This document shows positions 17,190-25,866 of a stretch of DNA of 64,000 bases, piece by piece. Origin of the DNA: Sphingomonas sp. Lineage in GTDB: Bacteria > Pseudomonadota > Alphaproteobacteria > Sphingomonadales > Sphingomonadaceae. The position numbers and the translations under genes were made by a program. The DNA is taken from NCBI RefSeq assembly GCF_017744835.1, contig NZ_JAGIAM010000001.1, positions 1,212,243 through 1,276,242 on the forward strand, written 5' to 3'. Each line of letters begins with the position of its first letter. Within the stretch, counting starts at the first letter, position 1. The notes under the pieces are model-generated. The model was not told the origin of the DNA. It ran no database searches and saw nothing but the letters and a program-made list of their open reading frames with translations.

Positions 17190-17389
17190 AGCCGAGCGCG
17201 GGCCGGATCGCCGCGGCGGCGCTGTTGCCGCCGCTCGGCGTCTATCTCGAGCGCGGCTCGGGCAGCGAATTCCTGATCAGCTGCGGACTGACGCTGCTCG
17301 GCTTCGTGCCGGGCATGGCCTATGCGCTATGGATGGTGCTCCGGCGCGAGCCCGGGCACGCGCCCCCGCCGGCGCCCGCGGCCGCCTGA
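17186..17389 (+). CDS. YqaE/Pmp3 family membrane protein
   Basis: 67 residues with two hydrophobic helices. LPPLGVYLERGSGSEFLI followed by LTLLGFVPGMAYALWMV matches the YqaE/Pmp3 (UPF0057) pattern LPPlgV...LTllGyiPG. Yeast Pmp3 and plant RCI2 members affect membrane potential and cation or cold tolerance; the bacterial role is unclear. It is translationally coupled to the preceding small membrane protein gene. The C-terminal tail is a Pro/Ala stretch. Confidence 0.78.
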   Translation: MKPSAGRIAAAALLPPLGVYLERGSGSEFLISCGLTLLGFVPGMAYALWMVLRREPGHAPPPAPAAA

Positions 17390-17427
17390 AGGTGACGCGG
17401 GCGGGGTGAATCGCTAAGCCCGCCCCG

Positions 17428-17877
17428 ATGTTTCCGCTCCCTCTTCCGATGCGCGCCGCGCTCGACGCGGCCGGCGCGGCCGCCGAAGCGGGCGAAGTGC
17501 CCGTCGGGGCCGTGCTGGTGCGCGGCGGCGAAGTGATCGTGGCGGCGGCCAACGCGCCGCGCACGCTCAGCGATCCGACCGCGCACGCCGAGATGCGCGT
17601 GATCCGCGAAGGCGCGCGGCTGCTCGGGCGCGAGCGGCTCGAGGATTGCGACCTGTGGGTGACGCTCGAGCCCTGCGCGATGTGCGCCGGCGCGATCGCG
17701 CACGCCCGCATCGCGCGGCTCTATTACGGCGCGAGCGATCCCAAGGGCGGCGCGGTGGAGCACGGCCCGCGCTTCTTCGCCCAGCCGACCTGCCACCACC
17801 GGCCGGAAGTCTATCCCGGCATCGGCGAGGCCGAGGCGGGGGAATTGCTGCGCGGGTTCTTCCGCGATCGACGATAG
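17428..17877 (+). CDS. tadA: tRNA-specific adenosine deaminase
   Basis: 149 residues. Converts A34 to inosine in tRNA-Arg(ACG). Zinc-deaminase motifs are His53-Ala-Glu55 (TAHAEM) and Pro82-Cys83-Ala-Met-Cys86 (EPCAMC). GEVPVGAVLV near residue 24 and LYYGASDPKGGAVEHG after the second motif are typical of TadA rather than of guanine or cytosine deaminases. It begins 38 bases after the YqaE-type gene and is followed by the CNNM/CBS gene on the same strand. Confidence 0.93.
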   Translation: MFPLPLPMRAALDAAGAAAEAGEVPVGAVLVRGGEVIVAAANAPRTLSDPTAHAEMRVIREGARLLGRERLEDCDLWVTLEPCAMCAGAIAHARIARLYYGASDPKGGAVEHGPRFFAQPTCHHRPEVYPGIGEAEAGELLRGFFRDRR

Positions 17878-17959
17878 GGGCGGCTGCGGGCCTCACGCGG
17901 CGCCGATCGCCAGCCATTGTGAAGCGCGCCCCAGTGCGGCTATGAGATGCCGCCTCACC

Positions 17960-19252
17960 ATGGACACACCTTTCCCCTGGATCGATGTCGCGATCATCCT
18001 CGTGCTGGTCGCCGTGAATGGCCTCTTCTCGATGTCGGAGCTCGCGATCGTATCGGCGCGCCCTGCTCGGCTGGAGGCGCTCGCACGGACCAATCGCGGC
18101 GCCGCGATGGCGATCAAGCTGGCGAGCGATCCGGGCAAGTTCCTGTCGACCGTGCAGATCGGCATCACGCTGATCGGGATCGTCGCCGGTGCCTATTCGG
18201 GCGCGAGCCTGGGCGAGCCGGTGGCGGAGCGGCTGGCGCGGCTGGGGCTGAGCGACGCGCTGGCGCACAAGGCTTCGCTCGCGCTGGTGATTGGGCTGAC
18301 CACCTATGCCAGCCTGGTGATCGGCGAGCTGGTGCCCAAGCAGTTCGCATTGCGCTCGCCGGAGCCGATCGCCGCGGCGATGGCGATCCCGATGTACTGG
18401 CTGAGCCGCATCACCGCGCCGATCGTCTGGCTGCTCGATTCGACCAGTGCGCTGATCTTCCGGCTGGTGGGGCTCAATCGCGAATCCGAGAACCGCGTGA
18501 CCGCCGAGGAGCTCCACCTGATCGTGGCGGAGGCGAGCAAGTCGGGCGTGATCGAGGAGCATGAGCGCTCGATCATCTCGGGCGTGGTGCGGCTGGCCGA
18601 CCGGCCGGTGCGCGAAGTGATGACGCCGCGTACCGAAGTCGACTGGCTCGACGTCGACCTGGACGATGCGGGCATTCGCGCCGCGTTGCTCGAAACGCCG
18701 CACACGCGGCTGCCGGTGGCGGAGGGCTCGGTCGATTCGGTGATCGGTGTGGTCCAGTCGCGCGACATCGCCGCGGCGCTGTTCCGCGGCGAGCCGCTGG
18801 ATCTCAGGAAGCTGATGCGCCCCGCGCCGGTGCTGCCCGACCAGGTCGATGCGATGGACGCGCTGGGGGCGCTGCGCCGCGCCGAAGTGCCGATGGGCCT
18901 CGTCCACGACGAATATGGTCATTTCGAAGGGATCGTGACGCCGGCAAACCTGCTCGCGGCGATCGCGGGCGAATTCGCGTCGGACGCGGAGCCGGGCGAC
19001 AATCCCAATGTGATCGAGCGCGAAGATGGCTCGCTGCTCGTCTCGGGCCAGATGCCCGCCGACGCGCTGGCGGAGCGGCTGGGAATCGATCTCTCCGAGG
19101 ACCGCGACTATGCGACGGTCGCGGGGCTGGCGCTCGCAGTGCTCAAGCACCTGCCCAACGAAGGCGAAGTGTTCACCGAGCAGGGCTGGCGCTTCGAGAT
19201 CGTCGACATGGACGGTCGCAAGATAGACAAGCTGCTGGTGCGCGAGGCTTAG
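17960..19252 (+). CDS. Hemolysin-family CNNM/CBS-pair transporter-like protein (CorC/HlyC type)
   Basis: About 430 residues from the ATG at 17960; an in-frame ATG at 17942 would add six residues, and neither start has a clear ribosome-binding site. Residues 1-190 form the CNNM membrane domain (DVAIILVLVAVNGLFSMSELAIVSARPARLE, cut here as the opening helix and loop). A CBS pair follows (VREVMTPRTEVDWL near 215 and the RKLMRPAPVLPD repeat near 280). The CorC_HlyC domain occupies the C-terminus (GDNPNVIEREDGSLLVSG). Relatives export Mg2+ or Co2+, or couple to cation flux; haemolytic activity is a historical label. A strong terminator follows. Confidence 0.86.
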   Translation: MDTPFPWIDVAIILVLVAVNGLFSMSELAIVSARPARLEALARTNRGAAMAIKLASDPGKFLSTVQIGITLIGIVAGAYSGASLGEPVAERLARLGLSDALAHKASLALVIGLTTYASLVIGELVPKQFALRSPEPIAAAMAIPMYWLSRITAPIVWLLDSTSALIFRLVGLNRESENRVTAEELHLIVAEASKSGVIEEHERSIISGVVRLADRPVREVMTPRTEVDWLDVDLDDAGIRAALLETPHTRLPVAEGSVDSVIGVVQSRDIAAALFRGEPLDLRKLMRPAPVLPDQVDAMDALGALRRAEVPMGLVHDEYGHFEGIVTPANLLAAIAGEFASDAEPGDNPNVIEREDGSLLVSGQMPADALAERLGIDLSEDRDYATVAGLALAVLKHLPNEGEVFTEQGWRFEIVDMDGRKIDKLLVREA

Positions 19253-19270
19253 GCGCGGAGGCCCTTCTTG

Positions 19271-19298
19271 AGCCCCTCTCCTTCAGGGGAGGGGCTTT
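19271..19298. terminator. Intrinsic terminator between convergent genes
   Basis: AGCCCCTCTCC (19271-19281) pairs with GGGGAGGGGCT (19286-19296), with one G-U pair and a 4-base loop. TTTG follows on the plus strand. It ends the CNNM/CBS transcript and may serve the convergent Sel1-like gene. Confidence 0.75.
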
Positions 19299-19305
19299 GT
19301 AGCCC

Positions 19306-19602
19306 TCACGCCGCCCGAAGCTGGAGGCCGCGCAGCCAGGCGCGGGCGGCCTTCTGCGCTTCGATGATCTCGCGCGCGGTCATGTCCTCGGCGATGTCGG
19401 CGCGGCATTGCTGCGCTTCCTCGCTGCCCGAGGCGGCCGCGATGTTGAACCATTTGTGCGCCTCGACCAGGTCCATCGGCACGCCCTCGGCGCCGCTCGA
19501 ATAGACGATGCCAAGGTCGAAGCACGCCCTGGTGTTGCCCCGCGCCGCGTCGCGGAGCCGGCTTTCGATCAGGAAACGCGCACTGTTGAGACTGTTGCCC
19601 AT
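19306..19602 (-). CDS. Small Sel1-like repeat protein
   Basis: 98 residues. ACFDLGIVYSSGAEGVPMDLVEAHKWFNIAAASGSEEA (residues about 26-63) matches one full Sel1 (TPR-like) repeat, which pairs two short helices for protein-protein contact; key positions LG-x-Y-x-x-G and A-x-x-W-x-x-x-A-A-x-x-G are all seen. There is no signal peptide, so it is probably cytosolic. Its partner is unknown. A palindrome GGTTAAC-n3-GTTAACC lies about 60 bases upstream. No close operon partner; panC begins 70 bases away on the same strand. Confidence 0.75.
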   Translation of the reverse strand: MGNSLNSARFLIESRLRDAARGNTRACFDLGIVYSSGAEGVPMDLVEAHKWFNIAAASGSEEAQQCRADIAEDMTAREIIEAQKAARAWLRGLQLRAA

Positions 19603-19660
19603 GTCGCCACCCCCAAGAAAATCCTCTCTGCAGGGATTGGCAGGTAAGCGGCAAACAAAT

Positions 19661-19677
19661 GGTTAACGCAGTTAACC
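19661..19677. promoter_or_regulatory. Palindrome GGTTAAC-GCA-GTTAACC upstream of the Sel1-like gene
   Basis: Perfect 7-bp arms around 3 bases, overlapping the last codons of panC and about 60 bases upstream of the Sel1-like start. The two TTAA boxes are 5 bases apart, not the 7 expected for a CtrA site, so a different dimeric regulator is more likely. Confidence 0.35.
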
Positions 19678-20520
19678 GTGATCGTTCGTATTGACCGGGA
19701 TGTTGTCGATCAGCCGCGTGCCGCCGATTCGTGCGGCGGCGAGCAGCCGCAGCGGCCGGCCCTCGGCAGGCTCGCCCAGCGTCTCGGCATCGACCAGCGT
19801 GACATAATCGACTTCGAAGCCGGCGGCGGCGAGCATCTCGCGCGCCTGGGCGAGCGCGGCCCCGGCATCGCTACCCTCGGCAATCGCCCGCTCGGCGGCG
19901 CCCAGCGCGCGCGGCAGCGCGACGGCGCGGGCGCGGTCCTCGGGCAGGAGGTAGAGGTTGCGCGACGAGAGCGCGAGCCCGTCGTCCTCGCGCTGGGTGG
20001 GGACGCCCAGGATCTCGATGTTCATGTCGAGGTCGGTGACCATGCGCCGGATCACCGCGAGCTGCTGCCAGTCCTTCTCGCCAAACACCGCAGCGTCCGG
20101 GCGGACCTGGTTGAACAGCTTGGTGACGACGGTCGCCACACCGTCGAAATGGCCGGGGCGGTGCGCGCCGTCGAGCACGTCGCTGACGCCGCTCACCGAG
20201 ACGTTGGTCGCGAAGCCTTCGGGATAGACTTCCTCGACCGGCGGCATCCACAGCACGTCGACTCCGGCGCTGGCGAGCAGGCGCGAGTCGGCCTGTTCGC
20301 GGCGCGGATATTTGTCGAGGTCCTCATTGGGCGCGAACTGCTTCGGGTTGACGAAGATCGAGACGACGACGCGGTCGCCGGCGCGGCGCGCGGCCTCGAC
20401 CAACGCCATGTGCCCGTCATGCAGCGCGCCCATGGTGGGGACCAGCACGACTCGCTCGCCGGCTGCGCGAAAGGCGGAGATCGCCTCGCGGAGGTCTTCG
20501 AGACGACGGACGGTTTGCAC
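19672..20520 (-). CDS. panC: Pantothenate synthetase
   Basis: 282 residues from a GTG at 20520, which gives the normal N-terminus MQTVRRLEDLREAI. It joins pantoate and beta-alanine using ATP to make pantothenate for coenzyme A. LVPTMGALHDGHMALV (about 26-41) holds the ATP-binding HxGH-like motif, here HDGH. FGEKDWQQLAVIRRMV (about 150) and the SSRNLYL segment (about 184) are family signatures. It is divergent from mipZ with an 80-base gap. No panB is adjacent. Confidence 0.93.
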   Translation of the reverse strand: MQTVRRLEDLREAISAFRAAGERVVLVPTMGALHDGHMALVEAARRAGDRVVVSIFVNPKQFAPNEDLDKYPRREQADSRLLASAGVDVLWMPPVEEVYPEGFATNVSVSGVSDVLDGAHRPGHFDGVATVVTKLFNQVRPDAAVFGEKDWQQLAVIRRMVTDLDMNIEILGVPTQREDDGLALSSRNLYLLPEDRARAVALPRALGAAERAIAEGSDAGAALAQAREMLAAAGFEVDYVTLVDAETLGEPAEGRPLRLLAAARIGGTRLIDNIPVNTNDHG

Positions 20521-20600
20521 GCTCTGACACTTTCTATAAGACGGAAAGGGCGGCCTTCTATGGGCGCTGCGGGTAAGGATCAATAAAGGATGTTGGGGGC

Positions 20601-21395
20601 TTGAGCGACGGAGCGAAGCGGCTGCACGTCATCGTTTTCGCGAACGAGAAGGGCGGCACCGGCAAGTCCACCACGGCAGTCCATACCGCGATCGCGCTGG
20701 CCTTCAGGGGGGCACGCGTGGCGTGCTTCGACCTCGACCATCGCCAGCGCACGCTGGGTCGCTATCTCGACAATCGCGCCCAGACGATGAAGCGTGTCGG
20801 CCGTCCGCTGCCGATGCCCGAGTATGAGACGCACGACGGCGAGAGCATGGACTTTTTCGCCGAGACGCTCGACCGGCTGGGCGAGAATGCCGATTTCCTG
20901 GTGATCGACACGCCGGGGCGCGACGACAAGTTCGCCCGGCTGGCCGTGACCAATGCCGACACGCTGGTCACGCCGATGAACGACAGCTTCGTCGACTTCG
21001 ACCTGATCGGCCATGTCGACCCCGAGACCTTCCGCGTGGTGCGCCCGAGCTTCTATTCGGAGCTGATCTGGGAATCGCGCAAGCGCCGCGCCAAGGCCGA
21101 CGGCGAGACGATCGACTGGGTGGTGCTCAGGAACCGCATGCAGCACATCGAAGCGCGCAACATGAAGCGCGTGTCCGAGGCGATCGACCAGCTTTCCAAG
21201 CGCGTCGGCTTCCGCGTGATCTCGGGGCTCTCCGAGCGCGTGATCTATCGCGAGCTCTTCCCGCAGGGGCTGACGATGCTCGATTCGCGCGAGTTCGGCG
21301 AAATGGGGCTCAGCCATGTCGCGGCGCGGCAGGAGCTGCGCGAGATGATGGCCGGGCTCGCGCTGCCCGAGACCGTCATGCCGCTGTTCGCCTGA
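20601..21395 (+). CDS. mipZ: MipZ-type division-plane positioning ATPase (ParA family)
   Basis: 264 residues from a TTG at 20601 (AAAGGA 10 bases upstream). The deviant Walker A is EKGGTGKST (about 16-24). DLDHRQRTLGRYLDNR (about 47-62) and VIDTPGRDDKFARLAV (about 102-117) match MipZ rather than plasmid ParA. In Caulobacter, MipZ forms a gradient from ParB at the poles and inhibits FtsZ, placing the septum at midcell. It is followed 7 bases later by a small J-domain membrane protein gene. ParB is not encoded in the window. Confidence 0.88.
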   Translation: MSDGAKRLHVIVFANEKGGTGKSTTAVHTAIALAFRGARVACFDLDHRQRTLGRYLDNRAQTMKRVGRPLPMPEYETHDGESMDFFAETLDRLGENADFLVIDTPGRDDKFARLAVTNADTLVTPMNDSFVDFDLIGHVDPETFRVVRPSFYSELIWESRKRRAKADGETIDWVVLRNRMQHIEARNMKRVSEAIDQLSKRVGFRVISGLSERVIYRELFPQGLTMLDSREFGEMGLSHVAARQELREMMAGLALPETVMPLFA

Positions 21396-21402
21396 GGCGG
21401 GC

Positions 21403-21654
21403 ATGGCCAAGGCGATCCTGGCCGCGCTGATCCTGTTCGCGGTCTATCAGATGTTCCTCAAGCCCAAGCCCAGGGCCCGGCCGCGCATGCCCGAGGACGA
21501 GGCGCGCGCGATCCTGGGCGTGGGCGCCGACGCCGATGCCGAGGCGATCCGCGCCGCGCATCGCCGCCTCGTCTCGGCGGTGCATCCGGACAAGGGCGGA
21601 TCGGCCGAGCTCACGCGGCGGATCAATGCCGCGCGCGATACGTTGCTGAAGTAA
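21403..21654 (+). CDS. Membrane-anchored J-domain protein
   Basis: 83 residues. Residues 1-19 form one hydrophobic anchor (AKAILAALILFAVYQMFL); the rest is a short J domain with helix II AIRAAHRRLVSAVHPDKGG, including the HPD signature (about 62-64) needed to stimulate DnaK ATPase. The architecture resembles Tim14/Pam18-like proteins. No G/F-rich or zinc regions are present, so it is a type III J protein. It starts 7 bases after mipZ and is probably co-transcribed with it. Confidence 0.82.
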   Translation: MAKAILAALILFAVYQMFLKPKPRARPRMPEDEARAILGVGADADAEAIRAAHRRLVSAVHPDKGGSAELTRRINAARDTLLK

Positions 21655-21769
21655 GCTTTCGCCGGACCGCCCCGTGCGTGCGACGGCGGCACGTGCGTCG
21701 TTACGAGTCCGCAATTGAACTTTCACACGGGCTCGGGAATTACGCGGGGCAACATTTCCCGGAGGAATC

Positions 21770-23167
21770 ATGACGCACCGTTTCGACCCCACTTCGCTGC
21801 GCGAGTACGACATCCGCGGAATCGTGGGGAAGACGCTGGGCCCCGACGACGCGCGCGCGATCGGCCGCGGCTTCGCCACCCTGCTGCGCCGCGCCGGCGG
21901 CACGCGCGTGGCGGTGGGCCGCGACGGCCGCGTCTCCTCGCCGGAGCTCGAGGCCGCGCTGGTCGAGGGGCTGACTGCCTCGGGCTGCGACGTCGTCCGT
22001 ATCGGCATGGGCCCCACCCCCATGCTCTATTATGCCGAGGCAACGCTCGAGGTGGACGGCGGCATCCAGATCACCGGCAGCCACAATCCCGGCGACTACA
22101 ACGGCTTCAAGATGGTGTTCCAGCACCGCCCCTTCTTCGGCGAGGACATCCAGACGATCGGGCGCATGGCGGCCGAGGGCGACTGGGACGAAGCCGAGAC
22201 GCCGGGCGAAGTCAGCGATTATGACATCCTCGACGCCTATGTCGGCCGGCTCGTCGCGGGCTATGCCGGGGGCGCCTATCGGATCGGCTGGGACACGGGC
22301 AACGGCGCCGCGGGTCCGGCGATCGAGAAGCTGGTTGCCCAGCTGCCCGGCGAGCATTTCACGCTGTTCACCGAAGTCGACGGCAGCTTCCCCAACCACC
22401 ATCCCGATCCCACCGAGGAGAAGAACCTCGAGGATCTCAAGCGGCTGGTAGCCGAGAAGCAGCTCGACTTCGGCCTCGCGCTCGACGGCGACGGCGACCG
22501 GCTGGGCGCGATCGACGGCCAGGGCCGCGTGGTGTGGGGCGACCAGATCCTCTCGATCCTCGCCGAGCCGCTGCTCAAGGCCGAACCGGGCGCGACGGTG
22601 ATCGCCGACGTCAAGGCAAGCCAGGCGCTCTACGACCGCGTCGCCGAGCTGGGCGGCAAGCCGGTGATGTGGAAGACCGGGCACAGCCTGATCAAGACGA
22701 AGATGAAGGAGACGCACGCGCCGCTCGCCGGCGAGATGAGCGGCCACATCTTCTTCGCCGACACCTTCTACGGCTATTACGGCTATGACGACGCGCTGTT
22801 CGCCGCGGTGCAGCTGATCCGCGCGGTGCACAACACGGGCAAGTCGCTGACGCAGCTCAAGGACGAGATGCCGAAGATGATCAACACGCCCGAGATGCGC
22901 TTCCAGGTCGACGAGAGCCGCAAGTTCGCGGTGATCGACGAAGTGCTCGATCGGCTCGAGGCCGAGGGTGCCGACGTCAACCGCACCGACGGCGCGCGCG
23001 TCAACACGCCCGACGGCTGGTGGCTGCTGCGCGCTTCGAACACCCAGGACGTGCTCGTCGCGCGCGCCGAGGCCAAGAGCCAGGAAGGGCTCGACCGGCT
23101 GATGGCGCAGATCGACGCCCAGCTCGCGGCCAGCGGGCTCGAGCGCGGTCCCCAGGCGGCACATTAA
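21770..23167 (+). CDS. pgmG: Phosphomannomutase/phosphoglucomutase
   Basis: 465 residues with GGAGGAATC directly before the ATG. It interconverts hexose 1- and 6-phosphates for nucleotide-sugar, LPS and exopolysaccharide synthesis. The phosphoserine loop is [13 protein letters not shown] (Ser104), the metal loop LDGDGDRLG (about 237-245), and the sugar-specificity loop GEMSGHIFF (about 323-331). The sequence looks like PgmG/AlgC-type enzymes of gellan-producing sphingomonads, which accept both glucose and mannose. It is monocistronic with ordinary spacing; a flippase for glycans lies 40 kb away in the window. Confidence 0.9.
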   Translation: MTHRFDPTSLREYDIRGIVGKTLGPDDARAIGRGFATLLRRAGGTRVAVGRDGRVSSPELEAALVEGLTASGCDVVRIGMGPTPMLYYAEATLEVDGGIQITGSHNPGDYNGFKMVFQHRPFFGEDIQTIGRMAAEGDWDEAETPGEVSDYDILDAYVGRLVAGYAGGAYRIGWDTGNGAAGPAIEKLVAQLPGEHFTLFTEVDGSFPNHHPDPTEEKNLEDLKRLVAEKQLDFGLALDGDGDRLGAIDGQGRVVWGDQILSILAEPLLKAEPGATVIADVKASQALYDRVAELGGKPVMWKTGHSLIKTKMKETHAPLAGEMSGHIFFADTFYGYYGYDDALFAAVQLIRAVHNTGKSLTQLKDEMPKMINTPEMRFQVDESRKFAVIDEVLDRLEAEGADVNRTDGARVNTPDGWWLLRASNTQDVLVARAEAKSQEGLDRLMAQIDAQLAASGLERGPQAAH

Positions 23168-23213
23168 AACGCTGTAAGGCGCGTTGCCCTCACGGGCGCG
23201 TGCGGCTTAGTCT

Positions 23214-23245
23214 CCCCTTCGCCGGCCGGGTGCCGGTCGAAGGGG
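23214..23245. repeat. Palindromic element upstream of a small secreted-protein gene
   Basis: CCCCTTCG at the left pairs with CGAAGGGG at the right, with inner CCGGC/GCCGG pairs. The rightmost G-run (about 23242-23249) also forms the ribosome-binding site of the gene starting at 23253. Confidence 0.55.
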
Positions 23246-23252
23246 GGAAGCC

Positions 23253-23642
23253 ATGATCCTGACTGCGATTGCGCTGACGCTCGCCGCGCCGGCCTGCCAG
23301 AAATATGACGCGAACTTGCCGCAGACGCTCGCGGGGTGGACGCGCGCGGGCCGTGACTTCGACACGGGCCACGCGATCACGCTGCCGCGGCGCGGAAGCG
23401 GCGTGCACACCATGGTCCGCATCCGCAAGGCGGGGACCTATGGCGTCGCGCTCGACCAGGCGGGGTGGATCGACGTCGCCCCGGCGAAGGGCAAGGTGCT
23501 CCAGTCGAGCGAGCATGCGCATGGCCCGCAATGCTCGACGATCCGCAAGATCGTGCGCTACCGGCTGCGTCCGGGCACCTATCGCATCGACGTGACTCGG
23601 CTTAAGGGGGACCGCGCGCGGCTGATGCTGGTGCGCTACTGA
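23253..23642 (+). CDS. Small secreted protein of unknown function
   Basis: 129 residues. Residues 1-12 are hydrophobic, and a signal-peptide cleavage near LAAPAC is likely. Two Cys (about 15 and 91) could form a disulfide in the periplasm. The body alternates short hydrophobic strands (TMVRIRKAGTYGVAL, WIDVAP, YRLRPGTYRIDVTRLKG, RARLMLVRY), suggesting a small beta-sandwich or C2-like fold. I do not recognise the family. The ribosome-binding G-run appears to come from the right arm of a palindromic repeat. The transaldolase gene begins 19 bases downstream. Confidence 0.7.
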   Translation: MILTAIALTLAAPACQKYDANLPQTLAGWTRAGRDFDTGHAITLPRRGSGVHTMVRIRKAGTYGVALDQAGWIDVAPAKGKVLQSSEHAHGPQCSTIRKIVRYRLRPGTYRIDVTRLKGDRARLMLVRY

Positions 23643-23660
23643 TTCTCCCAAGGGGCCGAC

Positions 23661-24317
23661 ATGAAGTTCTTCGCCGACACCGCCGACACCAAGGATATCC
23701 GCGACCTCGCCGACGCAGGCCTGCTGGACGGTGTCACCACCAACCCCTCGCTGATCCACAAGGCGGGGCGCAACTTCCTCGAGGTGGTCGAGGAGATCTG
23801 CGGGATCGTCCCGGGCAAGCCCGTCTCGGCCGAAGTCGTCGCGCTCGATTTCGAGACGATGATGAAGGAAGCCGAGATCGTCCGGAAGATCGCCGACAAC
23901 GTCGCGGTCAAGGTGCCGCTCACGATCGACGGCCTCAAGGCGTGCAAGGCGCTGACCGACGACGGCACGATGGTCAACGTCACGCTGTGCTTCTCGGCCA
24001 ACCAGGCGCTGCTCGCGGCCAAGGCGGGCGCAACCTTCATCTCGCCCTTCGTCGGCCGGCACGACGACATCGGCTATCCCGGGATGGACCTGATCGCCGA
24101 CATCCGCACGATCTACGACAATTACGCCTTCGACACCGAGATCCTGGTCGCCAGCGTGCGCAACCCGATCCATGTGCTCGAGGCCGCCAAGATCGGCGCC
24201 GACGTGATGACCGCCCCGCCGTCGGTGATCAAGCAGCTGGTCAAGCACCCGCTGACCGACAATGGCATCAAGGCGTTCCTCGCCGACTGGGAAAAGACCG
24301 GGCAGTCGATCGGCTAA
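23661..24317 (+). CDS. tal: Transaldolase (short, FSA/TalC-type)
   Basis: 218 residues, the short TalC/fructose-6-phosphate-aldolase-like form. [16 protein letters not shown] and GVTTNPSLI (about 25-33) are diagnostic. The Schiff-base lysine is Lys84 in [17 protein letters not shown] (about 131-139) lines the active site. It links the pentose phosphate pathway to glycolysis by moving a dihydroxyacetone unit. AAGGGG precedes the ATG by 7 bases. A G/C-rich hairpin follows before xerC. Confidence 0.92.
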   Translation: MKFFADTADTKDIRDLADAGLLDGVTTNPSLIHKAGRNFLEVVEEICGIVPGKPVSAEVVALDFETMMKEAEIVRKIADNVAVKVPLTIDGLKACKALTDDGTMVNVTLCFSANQALLAAKAGATFISPFVGRHDDIGYPGMDLIADIRTIYDNYAFDTEILVASVRNPIHVLEAAKIGADVMTAPPSVIKQLVKHPLTDNGIKAFLADWEKTGQSIG

Positions 24318-24322
24318 GCGCA

Positions 24323-24350
24323 TCTCCTTCTCCCACAAGGGGAGAGGGAG
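24323..24350. repeat. Hairpin between transaldolase and xerC
   Basis: CTCCTTCTCCC and GGGGAGAGGGAG form an imperfect stem around ACAA. It resembles the other C-rich palindromes in the window but lacks the CCCGC core, and no T-run follows. Possible weak terminator. Confidence 0.5.
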
Positions 24351-24365
24351 CGTTATGCTCCCCCG

Positions 24366-25259
24366 ATGACCGACCGCCCCCTCCCGCTGCTCTATGCGGA
24401 GCATCTCGCGCGCGACCGGCGGCGGTCGGCGCATACGGTGCGGGCCTATGAGGCGACTGCGGTGCGGCTCGTCGGCTTTCTCCAGCAGCATTGGGGCGGG
24501 CCCGTCACGCGCGCTGCGCTGGCCAAAATCTCCACCACAGACTTGCGCGCCTTTCTGGCGAAGCGGCGCGATGAGGGGCTGAGCAACAGCTCGGCCGCGC
24601 GCGAGCTTTCGGCGGTTCGCGGGTTCCTGAAATTCGCGGCGGGCGAGGGGAGCGAGCTGCCGCGGCTGCGCGGGCCGCGCGTCAAGAAGGGCATCCCCCG
24701 GCCGATCGCGCCGCACGAAGCCGTGGCGCTGGCCGAGGCAGTCTCCGAGGAAGCCAGCGAGCCCTGGATCGCCGCGCGCGACTGGGCGGTGCTGCTGCTG
24801 CTCTATGGCGCGGGGCTGCGCATCGGCGAGGCAGTGGGACTGACCGGCGCGGTGCTGCCGCTCGGCGAGACGATGAGCGTCACCGGCAAGCGCGCCAAGA
24901 CGCGGATCGTGCCGCTGCTGCCGCAGGTACGCGCGGCGATCGAGGATTACGCGCGGCTCTGTCCCTATGGGACCGCCCGGGACGCGCCGCTGTTCCGCGG
25001 CGCCAAGGGCGGGCCGCTGCCGCCGGGGATGATCCGCAAGGCGGTACGCTCGGCGCGCACGGCGCTGGGGCTCTCCGAGCGCACCACCCCCCACGCATTG
25101 CGCCACAGCTTCGCGACGCACCTGCTCGGCCGGGGCGCCGATCTGCGCGCACTGCAGGAGCTGCTGGGGCATGCCAGCCTGAGCTCGACGCAGGTCTATA
25201 CCGCCGTCGACGCGGCGCACCTGCTCGACGTCTACCGCAACGCCCACCCGCGGGCTTGA
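24366..25259 (+). CDS. xerC: Tyrosine recombinase XerC
   Basis: 297 residues. The N-terminal SAM-like core-binding domain spans about 1-95 (LARDRRRSAHTVRAYEATAVRL). The catalytic domain shows Arg in GAGLRIGEAVGL (about 152), Lys in GKRAKTRIVPL (about 178), HALRHSFATHLL (about 243-254), LGHASLSSTQ (about 265) and the nucleophile Tyr in QVYTAV (about 278). It resolves chromosome dimers at dif with XerD. Integrase of a mobile element is unlikely, given the family resemblance and housekeeping neighbours. The 3' end faces DedA with only 3 bases between. Confidence 0.9.
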   Translation: MTDRPLPLLYAEHLARDRRRSAHTVRAYEATAVRLVGFLQQHWGGPVTRAALAKISTTDLRAFLAKRRDEGLSNSSAARELSAVRGFLKFAAGEGSELPRLRGPRVKKGIPRPIAPHEAVALAEAVSEEASEPWIAARDWAVLLLLYGAGLRIGEAVGLTGAVLPLGETMSVTGKRAKTRIVPLLPQVRAAIEDYARLCPYGTARDAPLFRGAKGGPLPPGMIRKAVRSARTALGLSERTTPHALRHSFATHLLGRGADLRALQELLGHASLSSTQVYTAVDAAHLLDVYRNAHPRA

Positions 25260-25262
25260 TCC

Positions 25263-25856
25263 CTAGCGCTGCTCGCGCGGCTTCCAGGTGGCGACGCGCC
25301 AGACATAGGCGACCAGCGCGACGGCGACGGTGGCGATGATCGCGACGGTCATCCATTGCTCGATGCGCGCGATCCAGGTGCCGAGTCCCAGGCCCACCGC
25401 CGCCAGCAGCGTGTTCCAGATCAGGCTGCCGCCGGCGGTGTAGAGCAGGAAGCGGCCGAGCTTCATGTGCATCAGCCCGGCGGGGATCGAGATCACCGTG
25501 CGGCCGAAGGGCAGGAAGCGGAACACGAAGACGGTGATCCCGCCCCAGCGATCGAAATAGCGCCGCAGCCGCTCGACATCCTCCCATTCGAGCGTCAGCC
25601 AGCGGCCCCAACGGTCGACCAAAGGCTTGAGCCGGCGATAGCCGAGGCGCCGCCCCGCCTCCCACCAGAAGAGATTGCCGAGCACGGTGCCCGCGGTGCC
25701 GGCCAGCACCAGGGGCACGAAGGACATGCGGCCTTGGGCCACGGCGATGCCCGCCATGCCCATGATCGCCTCGGAAGGGATCGGGGGCACGATATTCTCG
25801 AGCATCATCAGCAGGAAGACGCCCCAATAGCCGAGATCGGCGAGCCAGGCAGTCAT
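25263..25856 (-). CDS. DedA family membrane protein
   Basis: 197 residues. The SNARE-associated/DedA (VTT) domain is shown by ENIVPPIPSEAIMGMAG (about 20-36), GTVLGNLFWWEAGRRLG (about 56-72) and the reentrant-loop segment FVFRFLPFGRTVISIPAGLMHM (split here: R and P at about 111-122). Members act in phospholipid or undecaprenyl-phosphate flipping and membrane homeostasis. About five hydrophobic segments are present. It begins 10 bases after gshB on the same strand, so it is probably co-transcribed. Confidence 0.88.
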   Translation of the reverse strand: MTAWLADLGYWGVFLLMMLENIVPPIPSEAIMGMAGIAVAQGRMSFVPLVLAGTAGTVLGNLFWWEAGRRLGYRRLKPLVDRWGRWLTLEWEDVERLRRYFDRWGGITVFVFRFLPFGRTVISIPAGLMHMKLGRFLLYTAGGSLIWNTLLAAVGLGLGTWIARIEQWMTVAIIATVAVALVAYVWRVATWKPREQR

Positions 25857-25866
25857 GGCACCGGCC

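Noticed and set aside
19661..19677. CtrA binding site (TTAA-n7-TTAA) upstream of the Sel1-like gene
   Set aside because: The two TTAA boxes are 5 bases apart, not 7; kept only as an unassigned palindrome.
24366..25259. Phage or integrative-element integrase
   Set aside because: The tyrosine recombinase has XerC features and core-gene neighbours; no attachment-site duplication was seen, and the tRNA-Gly gene is 6 kb away with no repeat of its 3' end noticed.
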